Shown here: one piece after another, positions 31,846-41,135 of the stretch
Numbering within the stretch: the first letter of the stretch is position 1
How the letters are laid out: every line of letters begins with the position of its first letter
Assembly: GCA_021782205.1 (NCBI GenBank)
Contig: JAJXVH010000008.1
Location: 1-64,000 of the forward strand
DNA from: a bacterium
GTDB lineage: Bacteria > Elusimicrobiota > Elusimicrobia > UBA1565 > UBA9628
Length of the DNA: 64,000 bases
Direction: 5' to 3'
The notes under the pieces: generated by a model
What the model saw: the letters and a program-made list of their open reading frames with translations, nothing else
The model's database searches: none
What the model was told of the DNA's origin: nothing
Position numbers and translations under genes: made by a program

Positions 31846-32763
31846 ATGGACGCCGAGCAGACGACGTGGGAGGACCTGGTCATCCGGCCGGCGCCGGACG
31901 CGCCGGTCGCGGCGACCCCGCCCGTCCGCCCGGCCGTCGCCGTCCCCGCCGCCCTGCGCCCGCGCCAGCACCGCGTCCAGGCCGCCTACCTGGCCCACGA
32001 ACTGCGCGCTCCGGTCACCTCCATCCGGCTGGGCCTGGAGGGCCTGTCCGAGGGCGCCGTCGACCGACTGACCGACGACGAGCGCCAGATGCTGAACATC
32101 GCCATCCGCAACACTTTGCGCCTGGAAGGCCTGGTCAACGACATCATGGACTACTCGAAGCTGGCCGCGGGGCGCATGGAGGTGGCCAAGGCGCCCTGCG
32201 ACGCACGCGCGCTGGTCGACGAGGCCGTCGACGCCATGCGCGCCGCCGCCACCGCGCGCGGCGTGAAGTTGGTCCGCGACGCGGCTCCCGGACTGCCGCG
32301 CTGCTCGGCGGAGTCGCGCCGCGTGGTCCAGGTCCTCGTCAATCTGCTCTCCAACGCCATCAAGCACTCGCCGCAGCGCGGCGTCGTGACCGTCTCCGTG
32401 CGCGAGGGAGAGCGCGAGCACGCCGGCACCTTGCTGTTCCGCGTCAAGGACACCGGACCGGGCCTTGACCCCGCGGACCTGGAGCGCGTGTTCGGGCTCT
32501 TCGAGCAGGCCGGCGGCACGGTCAAGAAGTCCGAGGGCACCGGCCTGGGCCTGACCTTGTCGCGCGCCATGGTGGAGCTGCACGGGGGCCGCATCTGGGC
32601 CGAGTCTTGGAAGGGCTGCGGCGCGACCTTCTGCTTCACCATTCCCGTCGCCTCGGCAGATCTGAGCCGCCCGGTCGACGTCTACGCCGAGCCTCTCCAG
32701 GTCCACGGCCTGGTCGCCGAGTTCGCCCGCCGCTTCAACGCGGTCCTGGCGCTGTTCGTTTAA
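31846..32763 (+). CDS. soluble sensor histidine kinase
   Basis: 305 residues with no membrane segment. A Pro/Ala-rich N-terminus of about 45 residues precedes the HisKA dimerisation helix with the phospho-accepting His in AYLAHELRAPVTSIR (about residue 50). The ATPase domain has N-box NLLSNAIKHSP, G1 DTGPGLD and G2 GTGLGLTLSR. It has no PAS or other known sensor domain, and a C-terminal 35-residue extension follows. No response regulator is adjacent; the lone receiver at 25996 is a candidate partner. The gene is divergent from the ECF sigma operon. Confidence 0.85.
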   Translation: MDAEQTTWEDLVIRPAPDAPVAATPPVRPAVAVPAALRPRQHRVQAAYLAHELRAPVTSIRLGLEGLSEGAVDRLTDDERQMLNIAIRNTLRLEGLVNDIMDYSKLAAGRMEVAKAPCDARALVDEAVDAMRAAATARGVKLVRDAAPGLPRCSAESRRVVQVLVNLLSNAIKHSPQRGVVTVSVREGEREHAGTLLFRVKDTGPGLDPADLERVFGLFEQAGGTVKKSEGTGLGLTLSRAMVELHGGRIWAESWKGCGATFCFTIPVASADLSRPVDVYAEPLQVHGLVAEFARRFNAVLALFV

Positions 32764-33197
32764 GCCAGCGGCAGAACCGCCGTCATCCAACCCGCGCCGA
32801 TCTCAAGCGCCCCGCCGTGCTCGGCGAACACCGCCTGCACGTGCGCCAAGCGCGCGTGAAGAAGACCGCATTTCTCGGTCTGCACGGCGGCCTCTCCTTC
32901 CGCGAAGACCAAAGACACCGTCGCCATCTTGTCGCCGTAGATCACTCCGGCTCTGGGGCGTATGTCGGGCGTGGCGAAGTCGCGCGCCGCGTCCAACATC
33001 CGATCGAAGGCGGCGGAGATGCGGTCGATGTCGGCCGCCGTCTGGCGGGGCTTGCCTGACACGGACCAGGCCCAACCGGCGCCGGGCTCGTCGCCGCGCG
33101 CCAGGATGTGCGCGCGCATCAGCACGGAAGGCAGGACATACCCGGAGCAAGGCCGGGGCATCGTCGCGGCGGGAGACTTCGTGGCGTTGATATCCAT
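32760..33197 (-). CDS. protein of unknown function
   Basis: 145 residues, cytosolic by appearance. It contains VLMRAHILARGDEPGAGWAW and RPRAGVIYGDKMATVSLVF, suggesting an alternating strand/helix domain, but no known family. GGAGG sits close to the ATG (about 2 nt spacing). Its stop overlaps the end of the histidine kinase gene by 4 bases on the other strand. Confidence 0.55.
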   Translation of the reverse strand: MDINATKSPAATMPRPCSGYVLPSVLMRAHILARGDEPGAGWAWSVSGKPRQTAADIDRISAAFDRMLDAARDFATPDIRPRAGVIYGDKMATVSLVFAEGEAAVQTEKCGLLHARLAHVQAVFAEHGGALEIGAGWMTAVLPLA

Positions 33198-33253
33198 GCC
33201 TCCAGCTTAACCGGAGGCGGCCAGTTCCCGCCGAAGCGACGCCGAATTTTTTC

Positions 33254-35347
33254 TTAAGGTGCCGGCCGAGGGCCGTCGCCGCGCACGCCGCTCATGAACG
33301 CCTCGGCGCTGGGCTCGCGGCCCAGGAAGGCGCGCAGGGAGTCCGCCTCCGGCCGCTCCGAGCCCCAGGCGAGTATCTGCGCGCGGTAGCGCGCGCCGAC
33401 CTCGGGCGAGATCACCCCGGCCGCTTTGAAGAAGGAGTAGATGTCCTGGGCGAACACCTTCGACCACAGGTAGCCGTAATAGCCCGCGCCGTAGCCGCCC
33501 ATGAGGTGGCCGAAGGAGCCGACGAAGTTGTTGCCCGGCGTCTGCGGCACGCCGGTGTACTCCTCCATGATCCGGTTGAACGCGCCGGAGACGTCGTCGG
33601 GCACGGTCGTGTGCAGGATCATGTCGCCCATCGCCAGGCCGATCTGGCCGGCGTACATCATGCCGCTCTGGAAGTCGCGCGCGGCCAGCATCTTGGCGAA
33701 CAGCGCGTCGGGAAGCCGCGAGCCGTCGTCCCAACGGCCGGAGAGTTCGTCCAGCACGGCGCGCTCCCAGACGAAGTTCTCGAGCATCTGCGAGGGGGCT
33801 TCGACGAAGTCGCGCGCCACGCTGGTGCCCGCGTAGGAGGCGTAGCGCGCCTGGGTCAGCGTGCCGTGCATCAGGTGGCCGAACTCGTGGAAGAAAGTCT
33901 CCACGTCGCCGTGGGAGAGCAAGGACGGCTTGCCGGGCTCAGGCTGGGGGAAATCGGCGATCATCGCGGAGACCGGCGTCTGGTAGCTGCCGTCGTCTCT
34001 CACGCGGCCGGAGACGATGGGAAAGGCGGCCGGATGGTCGTGCTTGCCCGGGCGCGGCGTCAGGTCCAGATAAAAATGGCCGATAAGCCGGCCGCTCTTG
34101 GCGTCGGAGATCTCGAAGAGGCGCACGCCCGGAGCCCAGGCGCGCGGGTCGGGAACCTCGCGGAAGCTCACGCCCAGCACGCGCTGGTAGACCTTCATCG
34201 TGCCCTCCACGACGCGGTCCACGGGGAAATACTGCTTGACCGTCTCCTGATCCAGCGCGTAGCGCTCCTCGCGCAGGCGGCGGGAATAATACTGGCGGTC
34301 CCAGGCGTAGACCTGGGTCGCGCCCGGCTCCACGCGGCGCTTGAATTCCAGCACGTCGGCCGAATCGCGGCGCGCGCGCTCCAGCACCGCGTCCTTGAGC
34401 CGGGTCAGGAAGGCGATCACCGCCTGGGGCGAGCCGGCCATGCGGTCCTTGAGCACCATCTCCGGATAGCCCGCAAAGCCCAGCAGGCGCGCCAATTCGC
34501 GGCGCAGGCCCAGCGCCTCGTGCAGGAGAGCCAGGTTGCGCTCGCCGCCGCGGTTGTTGAACTTCAGCATCATCGCCCGGCGCGCGTCGGCGCTGTCGGC
34601 GTAGCGCAGGAACATGGCCGAGTTCGGCTCGTCGACCGGGATGCGGTAGCGGCCGTCCGCGCCGCGCGTCAAGCTCGCGCGGTAGCCCGCGGGCAAGCCC
34701 GAGACGCCGTCCTCGCCCACCACGAGCTCGTCTTTCTTGTCCGTGATGTTGCGGGCGAAATCGCCGGACAGCGTGTTCAGCTTCTGCTGGACGGCCTTCA
34801 GGCGCTCGCGTTGCTCGGCGCTCAGCGCGAAGCCGCCCTCGCGGAAATTCTTGAGCGTGTCCGCCATCAGCCTCGCATCGGCCGGCTCCAAAGCCTCGCC
34901 GCGCGCCGCCGCGTCCTCGATCTTGCGGTAGAGCGCCTCGTTCATCGCCGTTTCCACCGACTTGCGGTCGGCGACCTTGCCGATGGCCTGCGCCGTGCGG
35001 CGCACCGCGGGGTCCGGGGAGACCTCGCCGAGAAAGACCAGCGGGTTGACGGCGCGCGAGTATTCGGCCGACGCGGCCTCGTAGGCCTTGACCGTGGACG
35101 CGAAGCTCGCCGGGGCGGCCAGTATGCCCGCGACCGCCGCGTTCAGGTTCGCCTGCGCGCCGCGGTAGGCGTCGCGCATCTGGGGCTGGGTCAGCGTGAA
35201 GTTCAGGCTCGGCAGGGAAGCGGCCGCACCCACGGCCGGGGCGGCGGCGACGGCGGCCTCGCCCGCGGGCCCGAGAACCTGGGCCGAGGCGGCAAGGGGG
35301 GACAGCGCCAGCGCGATAACGGCGGCGAGAGCTGAAATCTTCTTCAT
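33254..35347 (-). CDS. exported M3-family zinc metallopeptidase (oligopeptidase-like)
   Basis: About 697 residues. The ATG at 35347 starts a clear signal peptide (MKKISALAAVIALALSPLAASAQ); the track start at 35413 is upstream of a TAACAT -10 element. The zinc site HEFGHLMHG (HExxH, about residue 495) and the surrounding VETFFHEFGHLMHGTL define the M3 thimet oligopeptidase/oligopeptidase A clan, with the third ligand Glu expected in DFVEAPSQMLENF. Most bacterial M3 enzymes are cytosolic, so export is notable. It would degrade peptides in the periplasm. Confidence 0.9.
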   Translation of the reverse strand: MKKISALAAVIALALSPLAASAQVLGPAGEAAVAAAPAVGAAASLPSLNFTLTQPQMRDAYRGAQANLNAAVAGILAAPASFASTVKAYEAASAEYSRAVNPLVFLGEVSPDPAVRRTAQAIGKVADRKSVETAMNEALYRKIEDAAARGEALEPADARLMADTLKNFREGGFALSAEQRERLKAVQQKLNTLSGDFARNITDKKDELVVGEDGVSGLPAGYRASLTRGADGRYRIPVDEPNSAMFLRYADSADARRAMMLKFNNRGGERNLALLHEALGLRRELARLLGFAGYPEMVLKDRMAGSPQAVIAFLTRLKDAVLERARRDSADVLEFKRRVEPGATQVYAWDRQYYSRRLREERYALDQETVKQYFPVDRVVEGTMKVYQRVLGVSFREVPDPRAWAPGVRLFEISDAKSGRLIGHFYLDLTPRPGKHDHPAAFPIVSGRVRDDGSYQTPVSAMIADFPQPEPGKPSLLSHGDVETFFHEFGHLMHGTLTQARYASYAGTSVARDFVEAPSQMLENFVWERAVLDELSGRWDDGSRLPDALFAKMLAARDFQSGMMYAGQIGLAMGDMILHTTVPDDVSGAFNRIMEEYTGVPQTPGNNFVGSFGHLMGGYGAGYYGYLWSKVFAQDIYSFFKAAGVISPEVGARYRAQILAWGSERPEADSLRAFLGREPSAEAFMSGVRGDGPRPAP

Positions 35348-35441
35348 GACTGGAATGTTATCCCGTACCGGAAGGGCTCGTATGAGCCGAAAGTCCCGGC
35401 GCGGCGCGGTCAAGAGTCCTAGTCCCGCGCGCGGCGCGCGC

Positions 35442-36662
35442 TCAGAACAGGCGGTGCTTGAGCACGTCCATGAGCGCGGTCAAGGTCAGCAGGCTCTGGG
35501 CCGACGGCTGGGACAAGCGGTTCATCGCGCTCATCATCTCTTGCCAGCGCTCCAGCGCGGCCGTGTAGTCCGCGCGCTGGGCGTCCAGTTTCTCGTCCCA
35601 CTGCCGGCGCATCTCCTGGGTCCAGTCATCGTAGCGGTGGCGATACTCCGCGCGCGCCAAGACGTAAGACGCGTGCGCCTCCTGCAGACGCACGGAGCCC
35701 GCGTCAAGCCGCGCCTGAATTCTCGCCCACAGGCGCTCGGAGGCGTTCGCCTGCCGGGCGCGCAGCGCGACCAGTTCCTTGTCCACCTCCAGGCGCGCCT
35801 TCAGGATCAAGGTCTCCGGCGTGCGCTTGAGCCGCCACGCCTGGCCCGTCCAGTTCAGCAGGTTGATCCACCACTTCGTCGCGTCGAACTGCCACCAGCG
35901 CAGGCCGTTGCGGTAATCGGCCTGGAACTTGTGATGGAAGTTATGATACCCCTCGCCGAAGGTGAGGGGGGCCAGCCACCAGGAATCGCGCGCGGTGTCC
36001 TTGAGCGAATACGGCTTCTCGCCGTAGAGATGCGCCAGCGAATTGATGAAGAACGTGGTGTGGTGGACCAGCACCACGCGCAGGAAGCCGCCCCACAGCA
36101 GGCCACCGACCGGACGCCCGCCCATCAGGCCGATCAAGGTCGGCAGCAGGAAAGTGAAGCCGATCACCAACGGCAGATACCAGCGGTGCTGCCACATCAC
36201 CAGCGGGTCCTTCATCAGGTCGGGCACGTTCTCGAATCTCCGGTCCTGGTCGCGCGTGTCCTTGAAGAAAATCCAGCCCATGTGCGCGTAGAGGCCGCCC
36301 TTGAGGATGTTGTAGGGATCCTCCGGGCTGTCGACGTAGCGATGGTGGTAGCGATGGTCGCTGGCCCAGCTCAGCAGGGAATTCTCCACCGCCGCCGCGC
36401 CGAACACCAGATAGAAAAGCTTCACCGCCTTCGAGCACTCGTAGGAACGATGCGAAAAAAAACGGTGATATCCGGCCGTCACGCTCAGGCTGGTCAGCAC
36501 GAACATCACGGCCACGTTGGCGATCTCCAGCCACGTGACGCCGTAATTCCTTACATACCAGGCGGTCCCCAAGACGGCGACCAGCGGCGTGACGATCAGG
36601 AAGGCGGCGTTGACCCAGTCGATCGGGCGCCTCTCGGACTGCGTGGGGGTGTAGAAATCCAT
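35442..36662 (-). CDS. acyl-CoA/acyl-lipid delta-9-type desaturase with helical C-terminal extension
   Basis: 406 residues. The three histidine boxes of membrane desaturases are present: HRFFSH (about residue 66), DHRYHH (about residue 105) and EGYHNFHH (about residue 242). They bind the diiron centre that introduces a cis double bond into acyl chains, as in SCD/OLE1. Four hydrophobic helices surround the boxes. After about residue 300, where bacterial family members usually end, there are 100 more residues of charged, Gln/Arg-rich helix (LVALRARQANASERLWARIQ) that look like a coiled coil. No cytochrome b5 domain is present, so an external electron donor is needed. Confidence 0.88.
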   Translation of the reverse strand: MDFYTPTQSERRPIDWVNAAFLIVTPLVAVLGTAWYVRNYGVTWLEIANVAVMFVLTSLSVTAGYHRFFSHRSYECSKAVKLFYLVFGAAAVENSLLSWASDHRYHHRYVDSPEDPYNILKGGLYAHMGWIFFKDTRDQDRRFENVPDLMKDPLVMWQHRWYLPLVIGFTFLLPTLIGLMGGRPVGGLLWGGFLRVVLVHHTTFFINSLAHLYGEKPYSLKDTARDSWWLAPLTFGEGYHNFHHKFQADYRNGLRWWQFDATKWWINLLNWTGQAWRLKRTPETLILKARLEVDKELVALRARQANASERLWARIQARLDAGSVRLQEAHASYVLARAEYRHRYDDWTQEMRRQWDEKLDAQRADYTAALERWQEMMSAMNRLSQPSAQSLLTLTALMDVLKHRLF

Positions 36663-36706
36663 ATCACGCTGAGTTTAGCCCTTACGCCTCTGATTCTCAA
36701 GACCCA

Positions 36707-36735
36707 TTGACGCAGCAGGAAATCAGGGGCATAAT
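36707..36735 (+). promoter_or_regulatory. strong sigma70-like promoter of the YIP1/AI-2E pair
   Basis: TTGACG (36707-36712), 17 nt, CATAAT (36730-36735). The track's TTG start lies on the -35, which supports the downstream GTG at 36779 (GGGAGG 8 nt upstream). Confidence 0.6.
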
Positions 36736-36778
36736 CCCCGGAGCCGCCGCCGAAAAGACGCATTGGGAGGTCCCTCGC

Positions 36779-37609
36779 GTGGAACAGAGCCAAACGCCCG
36801 CCGCCGCAAAAAGCTTGGTCGACACCACCTTCTCCGTCATTCGTTCGCCCAAGGGCTTTTACGCGGAAATGCCTAAGTCGGGCGGCTTCGGCGAACCTCT
36901 CGTCTTCCTGGCCGCAATGGGAGTCGCGACTGGACTGGTGCAGGCCGTTCTGGGCCTGGCGGGACTGCATCCCGGCATCGGACTTATCGCGGCGGTGGCC
37001 TCCGTGATCATAACCCCCATCCTGGTCGCCGTCTTCAGCTTCATCGGCGCGGCCGCACTGTTCGGAATCTGGAAGTTGATGGGGTCCCAGGAAACCTATG
37101 AAACGGCCTATCGCTGCGCCGCCTTCTCGACGGCGATCGCTCCGATCAACGCCGTCCTGTCGGCGGTCCCTTACGCCGGCATCGCGATCGGCACGATCTG
37201 GGGCGCGTTCCTGATGATCGAGGCGAGCGTTGAGACCCACAAGATTCGCGTTGAAAAAGCCCGACTCGTCTTCGGAGCGCTTGCCGCCGCGCTGATCGCC
37301 GCGTCGCTGTCCGCGCAGTGGGCCTCGCGGACTTTGCTGTCGCGACAGGCCGCCGTGATGCGGGCGGAAAGCGCCCAAATGGCGGCCGCATCCGCGCAGA
37401 TGCAGGCCGGCGCCGCGCAAATGCAGGCGCAAATGCAGGCGCAGATGCAGGCGCTACAGCAGGCGCAGGCGGCGGCTCCAGGAGGGCTCCCCGCGCAGCA
37501 ACAGGCCCAGTTCCAGCAGATGCAGCAAGCCATGCAGGCTGCAGCTCAGCGCATGGAGGCGCAACGCAAGGCCACGCCTGCAGCCTCGCCTGCTCCGAGC
37601 GGGAATTGA
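36779..37609 (+). CDS. YIP1-family membrane protein with Met/Gln-rich tail
   Basis: About 276 residues from a GTG at 36779. Residues about 10-45 (FSVIRSPKGFYAEMPKSGGFGEPL) and the following four to five membrane helices match bacterial YIP1 domain proteins. The last 70 residues are a repetitive helix of Ala, Gln and Met (AQMQAQMQAQMQALQQAQ), probably a coiled coil outside the membrane. Function of bacterial YIP1 proteins is unknown. The downstream AI-2E family gene begins with TTG overlapping its stop (TTGA). Confidence 0.75.
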   Translation: MEQSQTPAAAKSLVDTTFSVIRSPKGFYAEMPKSGGFGEPLVFLAAMGVATGLVQAVLGLAGLHPGIGLIAAVASVIITPILVAVFSFIGAAALFGIWKLMGSQETYETAYRCAAFSTAIAPINAVLSAVPYAGIAIGTIWGAFLMIEASVETHKIRVEKARLVFGALAAALIAASLSAQWASRTLLSRQAAVMRAESAQMAAASAQMQAGAAQMQAQMQAQMQALQQAQAAAPGGLPAQQQAQFQQMQQAMQAAAQRMEAQRKATPAASPAPSGN

Positions 37610-38607
37610 GCGGCGCCGCGAGGCCGCTTAGCCTCCCCTTCGCCCGGCGCGCCTCCTACGCGCTCGTCGCTGCGGCTCTGCTCGCGGTGGTCGCCTGCGG
37701 CCTGGCGCCCAGCCTGATCGCGGGGCTGACCGCGCTGATGATTCTCAACAACGCCGAAAGGTTCCTGCGCGGGTTCGGCGCGGGACCGCGCACGGCGCGC
37801 GTCGGCGCGCTTGGACTTCTTCTCGTCCTGACCGGGATCCTCATCGGCGTCACGATCGCGTTCGCCCACATCGGGATGGCGCGGCTGCCCCAGTTTCTTG
37901 ACCGCATACTGCCCGGACTGGAAAGCGCGGCCGCGCGTTTCGGCGTCGCCCTGCCGATCGAAAACGCGGTCGAGTTCAAGACGTATCTCCTGGACGCAGC
38001 CCGCGCCAACGCGCGCCTGCTGACCGCCGAGGGCGGCTTGCTCACGCGCGGATTTTTTCGCTTCCTGCTGGCCGCCGTCGCCGCCGTGCTGGCCTTCCTG
38101 GCGCCGTCGCGCGCCGTCGCGGGCGCCGCCGGCGACCTCGACGCCGCCGTGCGCCAGGAATGCACCGCGCGCGCCGCGACTTTCCGCGCCTGTTTTGAAC
38201 GCGTGATGGGCGCGCAGTTCGTCATCGCCGCGATCAACGCCGGCGCGACCGCCGTCTTTCTCTTCGCGCTGCACCTTCCCTTCCGCACCATGCTGCTGCT
38301 GGCGACGTTCTTCCTGGGCGTCATCCCGATCGCGGGCAACATCGCCAGCAACGTCCTCATCGTCGCCACCGCGCTGACCGTCTCCGACTCGACGGCGGTC
38401 GCGGCGCTGGTCTTTCTGCTCGTCTCGCACAAGGCCCAGTATTTCCTCAACGGCCGGCTTGTCGGCGACCGCATCGACACGCCGACGTGGGCGATCCTGG
38501 TCAGCCTCGTGCTCGGCGAGGCGCTGATGGGGCTGCCGGGAGCGATCTTGGCGCCCACCCTGCTCCATTACGCGCGCGAGGAGCTGCGCGCGCGCCCCGC
38601 GGCCTGA
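37606..38607 (+). CDS. AI-2E transporter (PerM) family membrane protein
   Basis: About 333 residues with about eight hydrophobic segments. The C-terminal half (TFFLGVIPIAGNIASNVLIV, GRLVGDRIDTPTWAILVSLVLGEAL, GAILAPTLLHY) matches the PerM/AI-2E exporter family. Members transport autoinducer-2, sodium or unknown solutes. The start is inferred as TTG at 37606 overlapping the YIP1 stop; the track start at 37318 is an out-of-frame reading of the YIP1 tail. It converges on the GH57 gene with a 4-base gap. Confidence 0.8.
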   Translation: MSGAARPLSLPFARRASYALVAAALLAVVACGLAPSLIAGLTALMILNNAERFLRGFGAGPRTARVGALGLLLVLTGILIGVTIAFAHIGMARLPQFLDRILPGLESAAARFGVALPIENAVEFKTYLLDAARANARLLTAEGGLLTRGFFRFLLAAVAAVLAFLAPSRAVAGAAGDLDAAVRQECTARAATFRACFERVMGAQFVIAAINAGATAVFLFALHLPFRTMLLLATFFLGVIPIAGNIASNVLIVATALTVSDSTAVAALVFLLVSHKAQYFLNGRLVGDRIDTPTWAILVSLVLGEALMGLPGAILAPTLLHYAREELRARPAA

Positions 38608-38611
38608 CGCG

Positions 38612-40987
38612 CTACGCCGCCAGGCCCAGCGCCGCGGCCGCGGCCTGAGCGGGCGCGGACTCCGGGCGGGACTTCAGCAGGCGGAAGAAGCGCGTCTGCG
38701 CGGCCGGGCGCCAGTCGGAAAGGCCCGCGGCCTCGGCCAGCTCGGCGGCCTCGCGAAGGGCGCGCAGGCCGGCCTCGGAGGCATCGCGCTCCAAAGCGTC
38801 CAGCAGGCGCGCGACTCCGCGGTCCCAGGGTCCCTCCACGACCGCGCGCAGGACCGGCACGCCGGCGGCGCGGCCGCGGGTGAGGCACGCGCGGAACTCG
38901 GTCAGAGCGTCGAAGGAGCCCGCGGCGAAAGCCTCGGCCAGGCGGCCCAGCTCGTGAGTGAGCGCCAGCCGCGCCTCCTCGTCAAGACCGGCCGGCGGCT
39001 CGATGCCCAGGCCGCGGAACTGTTCGACCAGCGGCAGCGTCTCCTCAAAGGCGTCGCGCGCGATCGTCGCCCAGCGCGACAGGCGCCGGTCCAGGACCAA
39101 ACCCAGCACGCGCTCGCGCTCGTCCGGGCGCAGGTCGCGCAGGCGGAACTGGCGGCCGGGCGGCAGGGGGCAGGAGTCGCCGCCCTGCGCGGCGTCGGCC
39201 AGCAGCGCCTCGAAGCGGTCCTCGGGCAGGTCGCCGCAGACGAAGGCCTGCACGCGGCCGCGCGGCAGGATCGCGGCAAAGAAGCTGCGCGACCAGCGCT
39301 CGGACGTGGCCGCCTCGATGAATTCGGCGCGACCGGCGGCGACCGACACGCCCTTCTCGGCTCGCCGCGCCAGGCGCGTGCAGCTGGCGCGCCGGCCATG
39401 GACCGTCTTGGGCGGATGGTCTTCGAATAAGAGCGACACGGCGTAGTGCGCGGCGACGTGGTCGTGCGTGAGCGCGTGAGGCAGGACCAGTTCCGCCCAG
39501 ACGCGCGCGCCGTCGCCCCAGCGCTCGTTGCTGGGCGCTTCCTTAAGCCCCGCAACCAGCTCCGGCTCGAAATCCGCGCCGAATGCGCGCGCCAGTTCCA
39601 GCGCGCGCGCCGCGTACAGGAGCACCTGCACCGGCTCCAGCCGCGAGATCTCGTCGAAGAACCAGCCGCAGCTGGTGAACATCATCAGCGCGTGGCGCTG
39701 AAGCTCCAGCAGGCGCAGGGCCTTGACGCGCAGCGCCTCGTCGGCCGCCGCGGCGGGCGCGTGCGCGGCCAGGAAGCGGGCGACCGATTCCTCCGAACGG
39801 TCCAGAACGACGGCGATGTAGGCGTCGCGCGCGCCCCATGGGTCCAGGATCAAGCCGCGCGACTCACGCTCGTAAAGTTCGGCCAGCCGCGCGCGCAGGC
39901 GCTCCAAAGACTCGCGCAGGGGCTTGCGCCAGCGCTGCTGGCGGCCGGGCGCGCCGCCGCAACCGCAGTCGTCGCGCCAGCGCTCGACACCGTGCGCGCA
40001 GCTCCACGAAGTGCCGCCGGGCTTGAGCCGAACCTCCGAGCGCGGCGGATTTTTTTCCAAATACCAGCCCGGGTTGACCGGCGCTACGCCCTTCTCGGGA
40101 AGGGCGTAGCGTAGTAAATGGGCCAGGCCCATCTCCGCGAACGCCTCGTGGTGGCCGTAGCTCTCGCCGTCGGTGGCGACCAAGCTCAGGCCCTCGCCGG
40201 CCAAGCGCGCGGCGTAGGCGCGGCTGTCGGTCATCGCGCGCTCGAAGGCGACGGCGCGCGACAGCCCTCCATCGTAGAAAAACAAAGCCAGCCGCGCGCC
40301 CGCGGCCCCGCGCCAGAGATACGGCTCGCCCGGGATCAAGGCGCCGTCGGCCGGAGCCCAAGCGCCGCCGGCCAACGGGCGAACCGCGTCGGCCTGGTGC
40401 GGCTCCAGCAAAACGAACTTGACGCCGGCGTCGGCCAGGTCGGCGAGCGTGGCCTCATCGACGGCGCACTCCGGCAGCCACATCCCCTCGGACTTGCGTC
40501 CGAAGCGCTTCTCGAAATCGGCCAAACCCCAAAGGATCTCGGTCTTGCGGTCGCGCGGGTGGGCGAGGGGGAGGATGGCGTGATGGAAAGCCTGGGCGAT
40601 CGCGTTGCCGTGGCCGTCCAGCCGCGTGGCGCTCAGCGCGTCGGCTTCCTTCAGCCGCGCGTAGGCGTGCGGATGGGCCGCCTCGAACCAGGCCAGCAAG
40701 GTGGGCCCGAAGTTGAACGACATCCACTCATAGTTGTCGACCAGGTCGACGATGCGGCCCGCGCCGTCCAGCACGCGCGCCTCGCCGTTGGGCACGTAGC
40801 ACTCGCGCGCCACGCGCGCGTTCCAGTCGTGGTCGCGGCCGGCCGACGGCTGGCGCTCGACGGCGCCCGTCCACGGGTTGTCGCGTGGAGGCTGATAAAA
40901 GTGACCGTGCACGCACGCGTAGCGCTTCACGCGGCTATGAAAGCACATCGCCCGGCGGGGGGCCAAGCGCGCGACGTGGCGGCCCAT
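38612..40987 (-). CDS. GH57/DUF3536 family glycoside hydrolase-like protein
   Basis: About 791 residues, cytosolic. YACVHGHFYQPPRDNPW opens the GH57 (beta/alpha)7 domain; GMWLPECAVD (about residue 175) holds the Glu at the family's nucleophile position and ATDGESYGHH (about residue 285) the Asp/Glu of the other conserved motif. The C-terminal half is the DUF3536 region found fused to such domains. GH57 enzymes act on alpha-glucans, but DUF3536 members are uncharacterised. The ATG at 40987 is preferred because GGAGGTGA lies 7 nt upstream; the track start at 41179 overlaps the divergent promoter. Confidence 0.85.
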   Translation of the reverse strand: MGRHVARLAPRRAMCFHSRVKRYACVHGHFYQPPRDNPWTGAVERQPSAGRDHDWNARVARECYVPNGEARVLDGAGRIVDLVDNYEWMSFNFGPTLLAWFEAAHPHAYARLKEADALSATRLDGHGNAIAQAFHHAILPLAHPRDRKTEILWGLADFEKRFGRKSEGMWLPECAVDEATLADLADAGVKFVLLEPHQADAVRPLAGGAWAPADGALIPGEPYLWRGAAGARLALFFYDGGLSRAVAFERAMTDSRAYAARLAGEGLSLVATDGESYGHHEAFAEMGLAHLLRYALPEKGVAPVNPGWYLEKNPPRSEVRLKPGGTSWSCAHGVERWRDDCGCGGAPGRQQRWRKPLRESLERLRARLAELYERESRGLILDPWGARDAYIAVVLDRSEESVARFLAAHAPAAAADEALRVKALRLLELQRHALMMFTSCGWFFDEISRLEPVQVLLYAARALELARAFGADFEPELVAGLKEAPSNERWGDGARVWAELVLPHALTHDHVAAHYAVSLLFEDHPPKTVHGRRASCTRLARRAEKGVSVAAGRAEFIEAATSERWSRSFFAAILPRGRVQAFVCGDLPEDRFEALLADAAQGGDSCPLPPGRQFRLRDLRPDERERVLGLVLDRRLSRWATIARDAFEETLPLVEQFRGLGIEPPAGLDEEARLALTHELGRLAEAFAAGSFDALTEFRACLTRGRAAGVPVLRAVVEGPWDRGVARLLDALERDASEAGLRALREAAELAEAAGLSDWRPAAQTRFFRLLKSRPESAPAQAAAAALGLAA

Positions 40988-41039
40988 CGGCTCACCTCCG
41001 GCGCGAAGACGCCAAGGCACGACACGCTCATATCGACAA

Positions 41040-41068
41040 TTGATTCTTATTCGATCTTCCGGTATACT
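41040..41068 (+). promoter_or_regulatory. sigma70-like promoter of the radical SAM operon
   Basis: TTGATT (41040-41045), 17 nt, TATACT (41063-41068), in an AT-rich island between the divergent GH57 and radical SAM genes. It is about 67 bases upstream of the radical SAM ATG. Confidence 0.55.
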
Positions 41069-41135
41069 GAGGTTTGGTCGTTGGAATATTTGTTGCCGTA
41101 GCGCCGCGCGCGGAAATGAAGTCTCGAGGTGCCTG

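Noticed and set aside
33506-35335. 609-residue plus-strand ORF opposite the M3 peptidase gene
   Set aside because: It is a typical high-GC antisense shadow (Arg/His/Val-rich, no domain), fully covered by the M3 coding sequence with its HEFGH site.
37400-37600. Tandem repeat of possible regulatory role (CAGATGCAGGC-like units)
   Set aside because: It encodes the Ala/Met/Gln-rich helical tail of the YIP1 protein in frame, so it is explained by protein sequence.
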